A model generated the notes under the pieces. That model had not been told where the DNA came from, ran no database searches, and saw nothing but the letters and a program-made list of their open reading frames with translations. Shown piece by piece: positions 1-8,121 of a stretch of 50,173 nt of DNA (positions within the stretch are counted from its first letter, which is position 1; every line of letters begins with the position of its first letter). Where the stretch lies: NCBI RefSeq assembly GCF_018785245.1, contig NZ_WQPL01000017.1, positions 1 through 50,173 of the forward strand, written 5' to 3'. The stretch is from Collinsella aerofaciens. Lineage in GTDB: Bacteria > Actinomycetota > Coriobacteriia > Coriobacteriales > Coriobacteriaceae. The position numbers and the translations under genes were made by a program.

Positions 1-176
1 ACATTGTCGCAGCCCCGACCCGCGGTCACGAGCGGGGGCTCCTGTCGTTTCCGTGCCCTCGGATTGGGTCATAGTGTCTGACTTTGCCAAGGCATCGGCG
101 CCGCCGTTGTTGGTACTTGGGGACGTTCCTTATGTGCCGGCACCTGGGGACACTCCTTGTAGTCTTTGGGGAGTGG
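1..176. other. Left-edge intergenic stretch with partial repeats
   Basis: No gene is supported here. A hairpin with arms AGCCCC and GGGGCT at 11-40 looks like a terminator of a gene outside the window. The stretch at 87-135 resembles the 3' part of the composite element found at 3037 and 9558 (gccaaggcatcggcg followed by ttggggacgtt). It runs into a GGGGAC-type repeat at 116-165 with the words ggggacgttcctta and tgccggcac. It therefore looks like a decayed copy of the same composite. Confidence 0.5.
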
Positions 177-1940
177 TTACTTGCTCGCGAACAGCCAGAC
201 TAGGATGATCACCAGGATTGCAGCGACGATGCAGACGATGGCGCCGGTGAATTTGATGCGTGAGTCGCGGGTACGCTCGCGCACCGCGTCCTCGGTGGCC
301 TCGAGCTGGGCGACTTCTCGCTCGGTCTCGGCGTGTTCGGCTTTGTCTCGGGCCAAGGACCCTGCAAGCGACTCAGTGATCTCTGGGTGGTCGTGTACCT
401 CGGTCGCCTGTTCGATAATCGACTGCGCATGCGCGGCATCTGCTTGGGCGTTGGCGATGCTCTGCTCTTGGTCGCGGCGTGCCTTGTCCTCGGCAGCGAT
501 CTTCTCGCGCAGTTCGCGCTGGCGCGTCGCGGCGGCAGTCTTCGCCGTCTGCAGCTCGTCGCGCGCGGCATCAGCCTCAGTCGTCACGGCTTGGTGCGCG
601 CGTTTGGCTTCGGCAATGGGGGCTTGAGCCTGCTCGACGGCCTGCTCGGCTGCGGCAAGCGAGTGCTCAAGGTCGGCGGTGATGCGCGGGACATCTTCTT
701 CGGCTTTACGCAGGGCATCTGCCGTGTCGGAGATCTGCATCGAGAGCTCGCTGGTGCGCACCGTATAGTTGGCGGGATTTGCCGAGGGATTGCGTTGCAG
801 CTCGGCATACTCATGACGCAGCGTCTCGAGCTGGGCGCGCGTGGCGTCGACGGTTTGTTGTGCGGCGGCAATGCCGGCGTCTCGCTCGGCCTTCACCTTG
901 TCGCGGATGCGCTTGGAATCCTCAAGACGTCGAACGAGGCGGTTGCCGGTCTCGCGAGAGCTCGCCTCGCGGGCCTCCACGGCGTCGAGCGCGGCCTTCA
1001 GGCGGAGCTCAGTCGCGTCATCCTCTGTCTTCATTTGTTCGAACTGACCCTTGAGCTCTGTCGCTTTGGCGGCGTGGGCATCACGGTCAATCTCGGCGGC
1101 CGCTGCAGTCTTTTGGGCCGTGGCAATCGCCTGGCGCTGGTCGGCGACGATCTGGTCGTAGCGGCCTGCGATATCCTGGCGCGTCTCGAGTTCCTCGGCC
1201 TGATCGGCAATGCGCTGCTCAAGTTCGGCCAGGTGGGCGCGGGCATCGGCAAGTGCCTTTTTCGCGGCGTTCATCTCGCGCATGGCCGAGGCGCCCTGGG
1301 CAATAAAGGTGCCCACAGCGTTCGCGGTGTTCGAGACAGCGGTCCCCAGATCGCGGTTCGCGGCAGGGGAGTGCGAGGCGGTCGGGCGAGCGGTGTCAGC
1401 AGCATCCGCATCGGCAGCCTGCGGCACGGAGATGTTGCCGGTGCCGCCCTCGACCACAGAAAAGCCTGCTGCGTGCGGGTCGACCGCATCGGCGCCAATC
1501 GTGGGGTGCTCGAGCTGCAGAAACGAGGGCATGGTGCTGCCCTGGTCGGCAACCGGAGTCTCGCCGGGTACAAAGGTCGAGGCCGCCTCGGCAGCCTCCT
1601 CTTCCTCGGCGTCAACGTCAGCGTCGGCCACGGCGTCTTTCATCGCTTTGACGGCATCCATCATGGAGTCCATGACGGCGTCGAGCTCTTCTTCCGAAGA
1701 GACCTCGATGGGGCCCGCTGCTTGCGGGACGTCGTCCTGTACAGGGGCGTCGTCCTGAGCGGGCGCATCGTCGTTTTGCTCATCGGCGTTTTCTGCGGCA
1801 GGGGTTTCCGCCGTAGCGCTTTCGTCCAAGATGGGGTCGTCGATGTCGATACCATCGCAGGTTACAACGTCAGTATCTGCGATGACGTCTGCGGAATCAT
1901 CAATATGCTGTTGAGTCTGGGGGTCCAGCTCGTCTGTCAT
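177..1940 (-). CDS. Tail-anchored coiled-coil membrane protein, unknown function
   Basis: About 587 residues; I do not recognise a named family. The first ~120 residues are strongly acidic (Asp/Glu/Ala-rich, low complexity). Residues from about 220 to 545 are Ala/Glu/Gln/Arg-rich with heptad-like spacing, a long coiled coil resembling DUF- or SMC-like helical rods. The C-terminus has one hydrophobic segment (IVCIVAAILVIILVWLFA) ending in SK, so the protein is probably anchored by its tail with the rod in the cytoplasm. I chose the ATG at 1940 because GAGGAG lies 9 bases upstream; an ATG two codons earlier (1946) is too close to it. It is transcribed divergently from the SDR gene. Role unknown; structural or envelope-associated function is a guess. 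Confidence 0.8.
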   Translation of the reverse strand: MTDELDPQTQQHIDDSADVIADTDVVTCDGIDIDDPILDESATAETPAAENADEQNDDAPAQDDAPVQDDVPQAAGPIEVSSEEELDAVMDSMMDAVKAMKDAVADADVDAEEEEAAEAASTFVPGETPVADQGSTMPSFLQLEHPTIGADAVDPHAAGFSVVEGGTGNISVPQAADADAADTARPTASHSPAANRDLGTAVSNTANAVGTFIAQGASAMREMNAAKKALADARAHLAELEQRIADQAEELETRQDIAGRYDQIVADQRQAIATAQKTAAAAEIDRDAHAAKATELKGQFEQMKTEDDATELRLKAALDAVEAREASSRETGNRLVRRLEDSKRIRDKVKAERDAGIAAAQQTVDATRAQLETLRHEYAELQRNPSANPANYTVRTSELSMQISDTADALRKAEEDVPRITADLEHSLAAAEQAVEQAQAPIAEAKRAHQAVTTEADAARDELQTAKTAAATRQRELREKIAAEDKARRDQEQSIANAQADAAHAQSIIEQATEVHDHPEITESLAGSLARDKAEHAETEREVAQLEATEDAVRERTRDSRIKFTGAIVCIVAAILVIILVWLFASK

Positions 1941-2234
1941 AGGCATGTGCTCCTCATCGTTGTTTGTCACCCTATGATAAAGTTTCGCGCCGACATCCCA
2001 CGCGCCGCAGCAAAGTTTCAAAACGTGTTCGATGGCTCGATTTGATAACAATAACTCGGCCGTTTTATCCAGTTTGTACTTGACAATCCCTTCGCCGAAC
2101 GACGTGGTGCCGTTCGCCTACCGCGGTCTTTTATTTTCGCTTGAACACGCTAAAGTTGCATCTCAGCTTTTGGCGCGTGAAGTTGGATACGCGCAGTCGG
2201 CGGGCGTGCCCGTCGCGATTTGAAAGGACTTTGT

Positions 2235-3035
2235 ATGGGACTTTTCACTGGTAAGACCGTGATCGTCACCGGCGGCGGCAAGGCCACGCTTAAGGACGGC
2301 TCCGCTGGTTCCATCGGCTACGGCATCGATATCGCATTTGCCAAGGAGGGCGCGAACCTCGTCATCACCGGCCGCAACGTCGCCAAGCTCGAGGCTGCCA
2401 AGGAATCCCTCGAGGCCGAGCACGGCGTCAAGGTTCTGCCTGTTCAGGCCGATGTCTCGGCTGGCCAGGACAACGAGGCCGTCGTCCAGAACGTCATCGA
2501 CAAGGCCATTGAGGAGTTCGGCCGCATCGACGCCGTCGTCAACAATGCTCAGGCCAGCGCCTCGGGCGTGACCATCGCCGATCACACCATGGACCAGTTT
2601 AACCTGGCCATTTACTCCGGTCTGTATGCTACCTATCTGTACATGCAGAAGGCCTATCCGCACCTGAAGGAGACCAAGGGCTCCGTGGTCAACTTTGCCT
2701 CGGGCGCCGGCCTGTTTGGCAACTATGGCCAGTGCAGCTATGCTGCCGCCAAGGAGGGCATCCGCGGCCTGACCCGCGTTGCCGCCAACGAGTGGGGCAA
2801 GGACGGCATCAACGTCAATATCGTTTGCCCGCTTGCTTGGACCGCTGCGCTCGAGAACTTCCAAGATGCCTATCCCGAGGCGTTCAAGGCCAACGTCCAC
2901 ATGCCGCCGGCGGGTCACTACGGCGACGTCGAGAAGGAAATCGGCCGCGTTGTCGTTCAGCTCTGCGGTCCCGACTTTAAGTACATGAACGGCGAGACCG
3001 TCACCCTCGAGGGTGGTATGGGCCAGCGGCCGTAG
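2235..3035 (+). CDS. SDR-family NAD(P)-dependent oxidoreductase
   Basis: 266 residues, the usual size of a classical short-chain dehydrogenase/reductase. Visible features are a Rossmann N-terminus, a Ser-Tyr-Lys catalytic set (S156 in NFASGAG, Y169 and K173 in SYAAAKEG) and a C-terminal GGMGQRP. The glycine-rich cofactor motif is unusual: TGGG (12-15) is separated from GSIGYGI (25-31) by about ten extra residues, where the classical form is TGxxxGIG. The usual NNAG is NNAQ (103-106). The start at 2235 follows AAAGGA. Substrate cannot be read from sequence; it is not the Collinsella 7-beta-hydroxysteroid dehydrogenase as I know it. The gene is single and ends one base before a composite structured repeat whose first hairpin probably terminates it. 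Confidence 0.88.
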   Translation: MGLFTGKTVIVTGGGKATLKDGSAGSIGYGIDIAFAKEGANLVITGRNVAKLEAAKESLEAEHGVKVLPVQADVSAGQDNEAVVQNVIDKAIEEFGRIDAVVNNAQASASGVTIADHTMDQFNLAIYSGLYATYLYMQKAYPHLKETKGSVVNFASGAGLFGNYGQCSYAAAKEGIRGLTRVAANEWGKDGINVNIVCPLAWTAALENFQDAYPEAFKANVHMPPAGHYGDVEKEIGRVVVQLCGPDFKYMNGETVTLEGGMGQRP

Positions 3036-3036
3036 G

Positions 3037-3263
3037 GTTACGCGGTTTTTCCAAACCGCGTAACGGCTCGACGCTGCGCGGTCACCAGGGCGACAACTTG
3101 TCATTCAAAGAGGGCGGCATGACCAGAAGGTCTATGCCGCCCTCTTTTCATGCCAATTTGTTCGCCCTGGCGACCGCTCGCTGACGTCGCCAGAGCATCG
3201 GCGTTGCCTTGGCTGTTGGAGATGATCTCGTAGTCGTTGGGGACGTTCTTAAATGACTAGTCA
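3037..3263 (+). repeat. Composite structured intergenic element, copy A
   Basis: Begins one base after the SDR stop codon. Parts in order: a perfect 12-bp hairpin (GTTACGCGGTTT, loop TTCC, 3037-3064); a linker tcgacgct; a 15-bp outer stem (3078-3092 with 3163-3177, one A-C mismatch); a bulged T (3162); a 4-bp stem ACAA/TTGT; an apical stem GGCGGCAT/ATGCCGCC (3113-3120 with 3134-3141) carrying a bulged T (3133) and a GACC-AGAA-GGTC hairpin. The 3' flank tcgctgacgtcgcca and catcggcgttgc is shared with copy B at 9558, and both copies run into a GGGGAC/ACTAGT repeat. Stem differences between the copies are compensatory. Confidence 0.85.
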
Positions 3264-3335
3264 TAAGGGACACTCTTGCCGGCACTTGGGGACAGTCCCT
3301 AAGTGCCGGCAGATTGGGACACTCCTTTGCAAGAT
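3236..3335. repeat. GGGGAC-core palindromic repeat cluster
   Basis: Contains ttggggacgttctt, the 12-bp palindrome ATGACTAGTCAT, and a hairpin at 3278-3310 with arms GCCGGCACTT and AAGTGCCGGC enclosing GGGAC/GTCCC. Related units lie at 116, 9732, 16501 and 40964. The rest of the gap up to tgt (3336-3457) holds only the tgt promoter region. Confidence 0.75.
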
Positions 3336-3414
3336 GGCGCTGAAGATTGTCCTCGACGACTAGTCGTTTAATGCATCAGTTTCTGTCGAGTCGGTGCGGT
3401 TTGCTGGTTGCCCG

Positions 3415-3420
3415 TATAAT
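3415..3420 (+). promoter_or_regulatory. Candidate -10 box of tgt
   Basis: TATAAT lies 38 bases before the tgt start codon. No good -35 hexamer is present 16-18 bases upstream, so the call rests on the -10 alone. Confidence 0.4.
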
Positions 3421-3457
3421 GGTTTGCGTATGAACCGCAACCAAGGAGTTCCAGTTT

Positions 3458-4597
<1,140 letters not shown>

Positions 4598-4746
4598 GGG
4601 CGACAGGCACGCTTGCAGAGCGTGGGCAACGGCAAAGGTTGAGCGGCAGCTGCTCGTCACATTCGCTGACGCCGGCTGCGCGACCGCTGACCGATGCCTT
4701 GCAAGCGCTTGATGCAACGTGGGTACCATACCGAATAGTTGATGTT

Positions 4747-4795
4747 CGGGCGGGTGTTTGGCGCATGGCGTCGACCCCGCCCGCTTTTCTTTTTC
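4747..4795 (+). terminator. Strong intrinsic terminator abutting the LOG gene RBS
   Basis: Arms CGGGCGGG (4747-4754) and CCCGCCCG (4776-4783) followed by ttttcttttt. Only 15 bases separate the T-run from the LOG start codon, leaving no room for a promoter after it. It is either the tgt terminator with read-through or an attenuator in the LOG leader. Confidence 0.75.
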
Positions 4796-4810
4796 TCGAT
4801 AGGAGTACCC

Positions 4811-5569
4811 ATGATTAAGAATGAGAACGTCGAGGGCGAGCCTGCCTACGACGAGACGTACCGACGCGGTCCCGTGGTCATGCGCGGTCCCATGATTCCT
4901 AAGGACAACACCTACGCCAACCTGCTGGCGCCCGAGGAGTCGACCGACTGGTTGCATGCCGATCCGTGGCGCGTGCTGCGCATTCAGGCCGAGTTTGTCG
5001 ATGGCTTCGGCGCGCTTGCCGAGCTTGGTCCTGCGGTGACCATCTTCGGTAGCGCCCGCACGCCCAAGACCGATCCGCTTTACAAGGCGGCGCGCACCGT
5101 CGGGCGCAAAATCGCCCAGCGCGGCGTGGCGGTTATCACCGGCGGTGGTCCCGGCATCATGGAGGCGGCCAACAGGGGAGCGGCGAGTGTCAACGGCAAG
5201 TCAGTTGGCCTGGGCATTGAATTGCCGCACGAGCAGGGGCTCAATAAATACGTGAACCTCGGCATGGACTTCCGTTACTTCTTTGTGCGCAAGACCATGT
5301 TCGTCAAATACAGCTCGGGTGCCATCGTGTTTCCCGGAGGTTTTGGTACGCTCGACGAAATGTTTGAGGTGCTCACGCTGGTGCAGACACACAAGGTCAA
5401 GCGCATGCCGCTCGTGCTGGTGGGCAGCGAGTACTGGCAGGGCCTGTTCGACTGGCTCAACGGCCCGGTGATGGACGCCGGTATGATCAGCCCGCTCGAT
5501 CCCGAGCCCGTGCACATCACCGACGACCTCAACGAAGCCGTCGACATCGCCCTGAGCGGGCTGATGTAG
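4811..5569 (+). CDS. LOG-family protein (TIGR00730-type nucleotide phosphoribohydrolase)
   Basis: 252 residues. The family hydrolyses nucleoside 5'-monophosphates (cytokinin riboside monophosphates in plants; AMP-like substrates in bacteria) and is often mislabelled lysine decarboxylase. Diagnostic motifs are visible: TGGGPGIMEAANRGA in the N-terminal half and PGGFGTLDE further on. An extra N-terminal segment of about 55 residues precedes the Rossmann core, as in the longer actinobacterial members. The ATG at 4811 follows AGGAG. The strong terminator just upstream is odd for an expressed gene and suggests attenuation or read-through from tgt. The bacterial substrate cannot be fixed from sequence. 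Confidence 0.9.
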   Translation: MIKNENVEGEPAYDETYRRGPVVMRGPMIPKDNTYANLLAPEESTDWLHADPWRVLRIQAEFVDGFGALAELGPAVTIFGSARTPKTDPLYKAARTVGRKIAQRGVAVITGGGPGIMEAANRGAASVNGKSVGLGIELPHEQGLNKYVNLGMDFRYFFVRKTMFVKYSSGAIVFPGGFGTLDEMFEVLTLVQTHKVKRMPLVLVGSEYWQGLFDWLNGPVMDAGMISPLDPEPVHITDDLNEAVDIALSGLM

Positions 5570-5600
5570 ATCAATCGTGCCCACGCGACATGAATACGCA

Positions 5601-5634
5601 TGGCAATCTGATGTTATTTAACATCAGATTGCCA
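5601..5634. promoter_or_regulatory. 34-bp perfect palindrome, likely toxin-antitoxin operator
   Basis: Arms TGGCAATCTGATGTTA and TAACATCAGATTGCCA (16 bp each) with a TT centre. It lies just upstream of a -10-like TATACT (5646-5651), covering the expected -35 region of the antitoxin promoter. That is where RelB/DinJ-type antitoxins bind as autorepressors. There is no T-run, so a terminator role for the preceding LOG gene is less likely. Confidence 0.65.
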
Positions 5635-5682
5635 TTTATATTGGGTATACTGGTGTAAAAGACGAGGGCGAGGAGGTCGCAA

Positions 5683-5982
5683 ATGTCTGCAGCAACAGTT
5701 AAGCCTACGACGGTTCGAATCGAAGAGGGGCTCAAGGAGCAGGCGACTGAGTTCTTGGATTCGGTCGGCCTCAGCCTCAATTCCTATCTCAATCTTGCCG
5801 TTCGGCAGCTGGTAAATCAGCGAAAGATTCCTTTTGAGATTGTAGGAAGGGCGGAGGTGCCCAACGAGGCGACGAGGCGTGCCATGGTGATCGCCGAGGC
5901 TCATGAGTTGGGGATTTTGCCGGACGATAGCCCGTCATTCAATAACGCTGATGAGCTTATGTCATTCCTCGATGAGGAATAG
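5683..5982 (+). CDS. RelB/DinJ-family antitoxin
   Basis: 99 residues. The N-terminal half has the ribbon-helix-helix pattern of DinJ/RelB (TTVRIEEGLKEQATEFLDSV followed by GLSLNSYLNLAV), which makes the DNA-binding dimer. The C-terminal half is acidic and probably wraps the toxin. The start follows GAGGAGG. The stop codon is two bases before the toxin ATG, a typical coupled pair. The preceding 34-bp palindrome is a good operator for autoregulation. Base composition is lower in GC than neighbouring housekeeping genes, consistent with a mobile module. Confidence 0.88.
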   Translation: MSAATVKPTTVRIEEGLKEQATEFLDSVGLSLNSYLNLAVRQLVNQRKIPFEIVGRAEVPNEATRRAMVIAEAHELGILPDDSPSFNNADELMSFLDEE

Positions 5983-5984
5983 CG

Positions 5985-6293
5985 ATGTTCGAGATTAAAG
6001 TCGAGGCTCAATTTAAGGTGGACTACAAACGAACGATGCGCATGCATCCGCAGCTAAAAAGTGAGTTTAAAGCGGCGGTTGCAGAGCTTGTGGCTCATGG
6101 GTCACTTCCGGCGGAGTATGGCGCCCACGAGCTCTCAAACCCGGGCGGAAACTACAACGGCCACATCGATTTCCACCTATCCGATGGCTTGGTCGATGTG
6201 GTCGTTCTTTATCTTCCCCATAAGACTAACCCAATGATTAGGCTGGTGAGAATGGGCACTCATCAGGAGCTGTTTCAGGGTCCGCTGGGCTGA
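5985..6293 (+). CDS. YafQ-family mRNA interferase toxin
   Basis: 102 residues, RelE/YafQ superfamily size. Members cleave mRNA on the ribosome. The family pattern is visible: GAHEL, a strand-turn segment NGHIDFHLSDG, hydrophobic DVVVLYL and the C-terminal IRLVRMGTHQELF. By position, H48, H64, D67, H93 and F97 could correspond to the YafQ catalytic set; this is my alignment by eye. It forms an operon with the antitoxin. A 13-bp hairpin follows at 6313-6367 between this gene and the convergent DegV gene. Confidence 0.85.
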   Translation: MFEIKVEAQFKVDYKRTMRMHPQLKSEFKAAVAELVAHGSLPAEYGAHELSNPGGNYNGHIDFHLSDGLVDVVVLYLPHKTNPMIRLVRMGTHQELFQGPLG

Positions 6294-6312
6294 TCGCCGA
6301 TTTCCAAGTTGT

Positions 6313-6367
6313 GGTGGAATAGGGATTGATTGGCGGCTAATAAGCCAAAAACAGTCCCTATTCCACC
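6313..6367. repeat. Long hairpin between convergent genes, possible REP and terminator
   Basis: Arms GGTGGAATAGGGA (6313-6325) and TCCCTATTCCACC (6355-6367) are a perfect 13-bp match. An inner stem TTGGC/GCCAA sits in the loop, which also contains acagtccct, the core word of the other repeats here. It would act as a bidirectional terminator for the toxin and DegV genes. Confidence 0.6.
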
Positions 6368-6386
6368 GCAAGAGGTAAAGGTGCCC

Positions 6387-7247
6387 CTAGTGGATGGGCT
6401 GGTAGCGGGGGCAGTAGCTGATGGCGATGGCGTCGACGCCTACGTGGGTGGCGATGGTGCAGCCGATGGGGCCGGTGCCGGCGTCTACGTAGTCCTGACC
6501 CGCGAGCGCCTCGTTGACAAGTTCCTGCTCCTCGGCGGCGCCGGTCGTGAGCACGCGCACGCTTGAGCCCGGGTGCTCGTCCAAAAACGCGAGGCAATCT
6601 GCCATGGTGTTGGCGACGATGCGCTTGGCGCCGCGGCCCTTTTTGATTGCCTTGATCTCGCCCGATTTCCACTCCGGCGAAACGGCCAGGCGAATGTTGA
6701 GCATTTGCGTGAGCTGGCCGGCGAGCTTGGGCGCGCGGCCGTTCTTAACGAGATTCTCGAGCGTGCGGGGAATCAGCAGCAGGTGGGCGTCGGGCAGCGT
6801 CGCGCGGATCTGCGCCTCGGTCTCGTCCAGGCTGCGGCCATCTTCGCGCATGGCCCGCGCGTACTCCACCAGCAGGCCCTCGGCGCCCGAGCCAGTGCGC
6901 GAATCGATGCAGCGCACGTCGAGCTCGTGGGTCTCGGCGACCAGGCATGCGTTGGAATAGCAGGCGGACCATTCGCTGCACAGCGAGATAAAGATCGCGC
7001 TGTCGTGGCCGTCAGCACGCACGCGGTCAAAGAGTGCCTTGAACTCGCCGGCACTCGGCTGCGAGGTGTGCGGCAGCTGCTCGGAGCCGGCCATGCGCGC
7101 GACGTACTCCTGGGCGGTAATCTGTACCTGGTCGAGCAGGTCCTCGCCCTCGATAATCACATGCAGCGGAATCACGTAAATGCCGAGTTCTTGAGCGCGG
7201 GCGGGGGAGATGTCCGACGTGGAGTCGGTTATGATGGCAAAAGACAT
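6387..7247 (-). CDS. DegV-family fatty-acid-binding protein
   Basis: 286 residues. DegV/FakB proteins bind a fatty acid and present it to the kinase FakA. The N-terminus IITDSTSDIS, the TSQPSAGEF loop and a basic C-terminal domain with PIGCTIATHVG are typical. I placed the start at 7247 (MSFAIITDS), which follows GAAAGG; an upstream TTG would add 19 residues without a ribosome binding site. A second DegV paralogue lies at 44592. No fakA is in this window, so the partner kinase must be elsewhere. The divergent HAD gene shares its upstream region, which has GTTGA-ATAG-TCAAC near 7345. Confidence 0.9.
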   Translation of the reverse strand: MSFAIITDSTSDISPARAQELGIYVIPLHVIIEGEDLLDQVQITAQEYVARMAGSEQLPHTSQPSAGEFKALFDRVRADGHDSAIFISLCSEWSACYSNACLVAETHELDVRCIDSRTGSGAEGLLVEYARAMREDGRSLDETEAQIRATLPDAHLLLIPRTLENLVKNGRAPKLAGQLTQMLNIRLAVSPEWKSGEIKAIKKGRGAKRIVANTMADCLAFLDEHPGSSVRVLTTGAAEEQELVNEALAGQDYVDAGTGPIGCTIATHVGVDAIAISYCPRYQPIH

Positions 7248-7403
7248 TATTGCACCTTTCGTTGGGGCGCTTGCGCGCCGCCTTCTTAGAGCAAAGTGCG
7301 ACAAGTATAGTTGAGTTGCTCTACATTGCTAGGTTCAATTGTTGAATAGTCAACAGTTTGAAGTGACGGTGTGGAAATCATCAACTGGGGAAGAGGGATG
7401 CCG

Positions 7404-8066
7404 ATGGCGGCATTACAGCTATGCGAGCGGCCGATTGTGTTGTTCGATTTTGACGGCACGGTGGCCTATACGGGTCGGGCGGTGATGACCTCGACGCGCA
7501 AGGCGTTGGCCGCGCGCGGGTTTTCGGAGGCGCAGATGGGTGACCTGCGCCGCATGATCGGGCCGCCCCTGTGGAAGAGCTTTCACGACTTTTATGGCTT
7601 TTCCCGCGAGGAGTCGCTTGTGGTGGCTGATGAGTACCGTGCCTTTTTTGATGAGCTGGGACCGGAAGAGTATCCCGTGTTCGATGGAATCCCCGAGCTG
7701 CTCGATGGCCTTGTCGCACAGGGGCATCGCTTGGCCGTGGCGACGTCACGCATGGAGGCAAAGTGCATTGACATGGTGGGCGAGCTGGGGCTTTCGCAGT
7801 TTGAGGCGGTTGTCGGCATGAACCCTCCGCAGGGGCGCGAGACCAAGGCCGATTCGGTTCGCGATGCTCTGACGGCGCTCAGCGCGACGGCGGACGATGC
7901 CGTGATGATCGGCGATCGCTTTAACGACGTCGAGGGCGCGCACGCGATGGGCGTGCCGTGCATCGGCATCTATTCAGGCGCGGCGGCGCCGGGCGAGCAC
8001 GAGGCGGCGGGTGCCGATGCGGTGGTGCACTCGGTGGCCGAGCTTGCTAAACTTTTCGCTATCTAA
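7404..8066 (+). CDS. HAD-superfamily hydrolase, phosphoglycolate-phosphatase-like
   Basis: 220 residues. HAD motif I is VLFDFDGTVAYTG, motif II is VATSR, and motif III/IV is VMIGDRFNDVEGAHAMG, with an alpha-helical cap between. This fits the PGP/Gph-like subfamily that removes phosphate from small metabolites; the substrate is unknown. The ATG at 7404 has GAGGG six bases upstream; the ATG at 7398 is equally in frame but abuts that sequence. It may be transcribed with the M20 dipeptidase gene that starts 55 bases later. Confidence 0.88.
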   Translation: MAALQLCERPIVLFDFDGTVAYTGRAVMTSTRKALAARGFSEAQMGDLRRMIGPPLWKSFHDFYGFSREESLVVADEYRAFFDELGPEEYPVFDGIPELLDGLVAQGHRLAVATSRMEAKCIDMVGELGLSQFEAVVGMNPPQGRETKADSVRDALTALSATADDAVMIGDRFNDVEGAHAMGVPCIGIYSGAAAPGEHEAAGADAVVHSVAELAKLFAI

Positions 8067-8121
8067 TAGACGTAATGTGAGGGGCGGGCGTACCCGTCGC
8101 TCATTGGTAAGGAGGTCGTCC

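Noticed and set aside
333-2045. 570-codon + strand open frame
   Set aside because: Antisense shadow of the coiled-coil gene; the minus-strand frame has the binding site, native codon use and a plausible domain layout.
2080-2108. TTGACA at 2080 as the SDR gene promoter
   Set aside because: No acceptable -10 hexamer is found 16-18 bases downstream.
5700-5730. ggttcgaatc resembling a tRNA T-loop
   Set aside because: It lies inside the antitoxin reading frame and no acceptor or anticodon stem can be formed around it.
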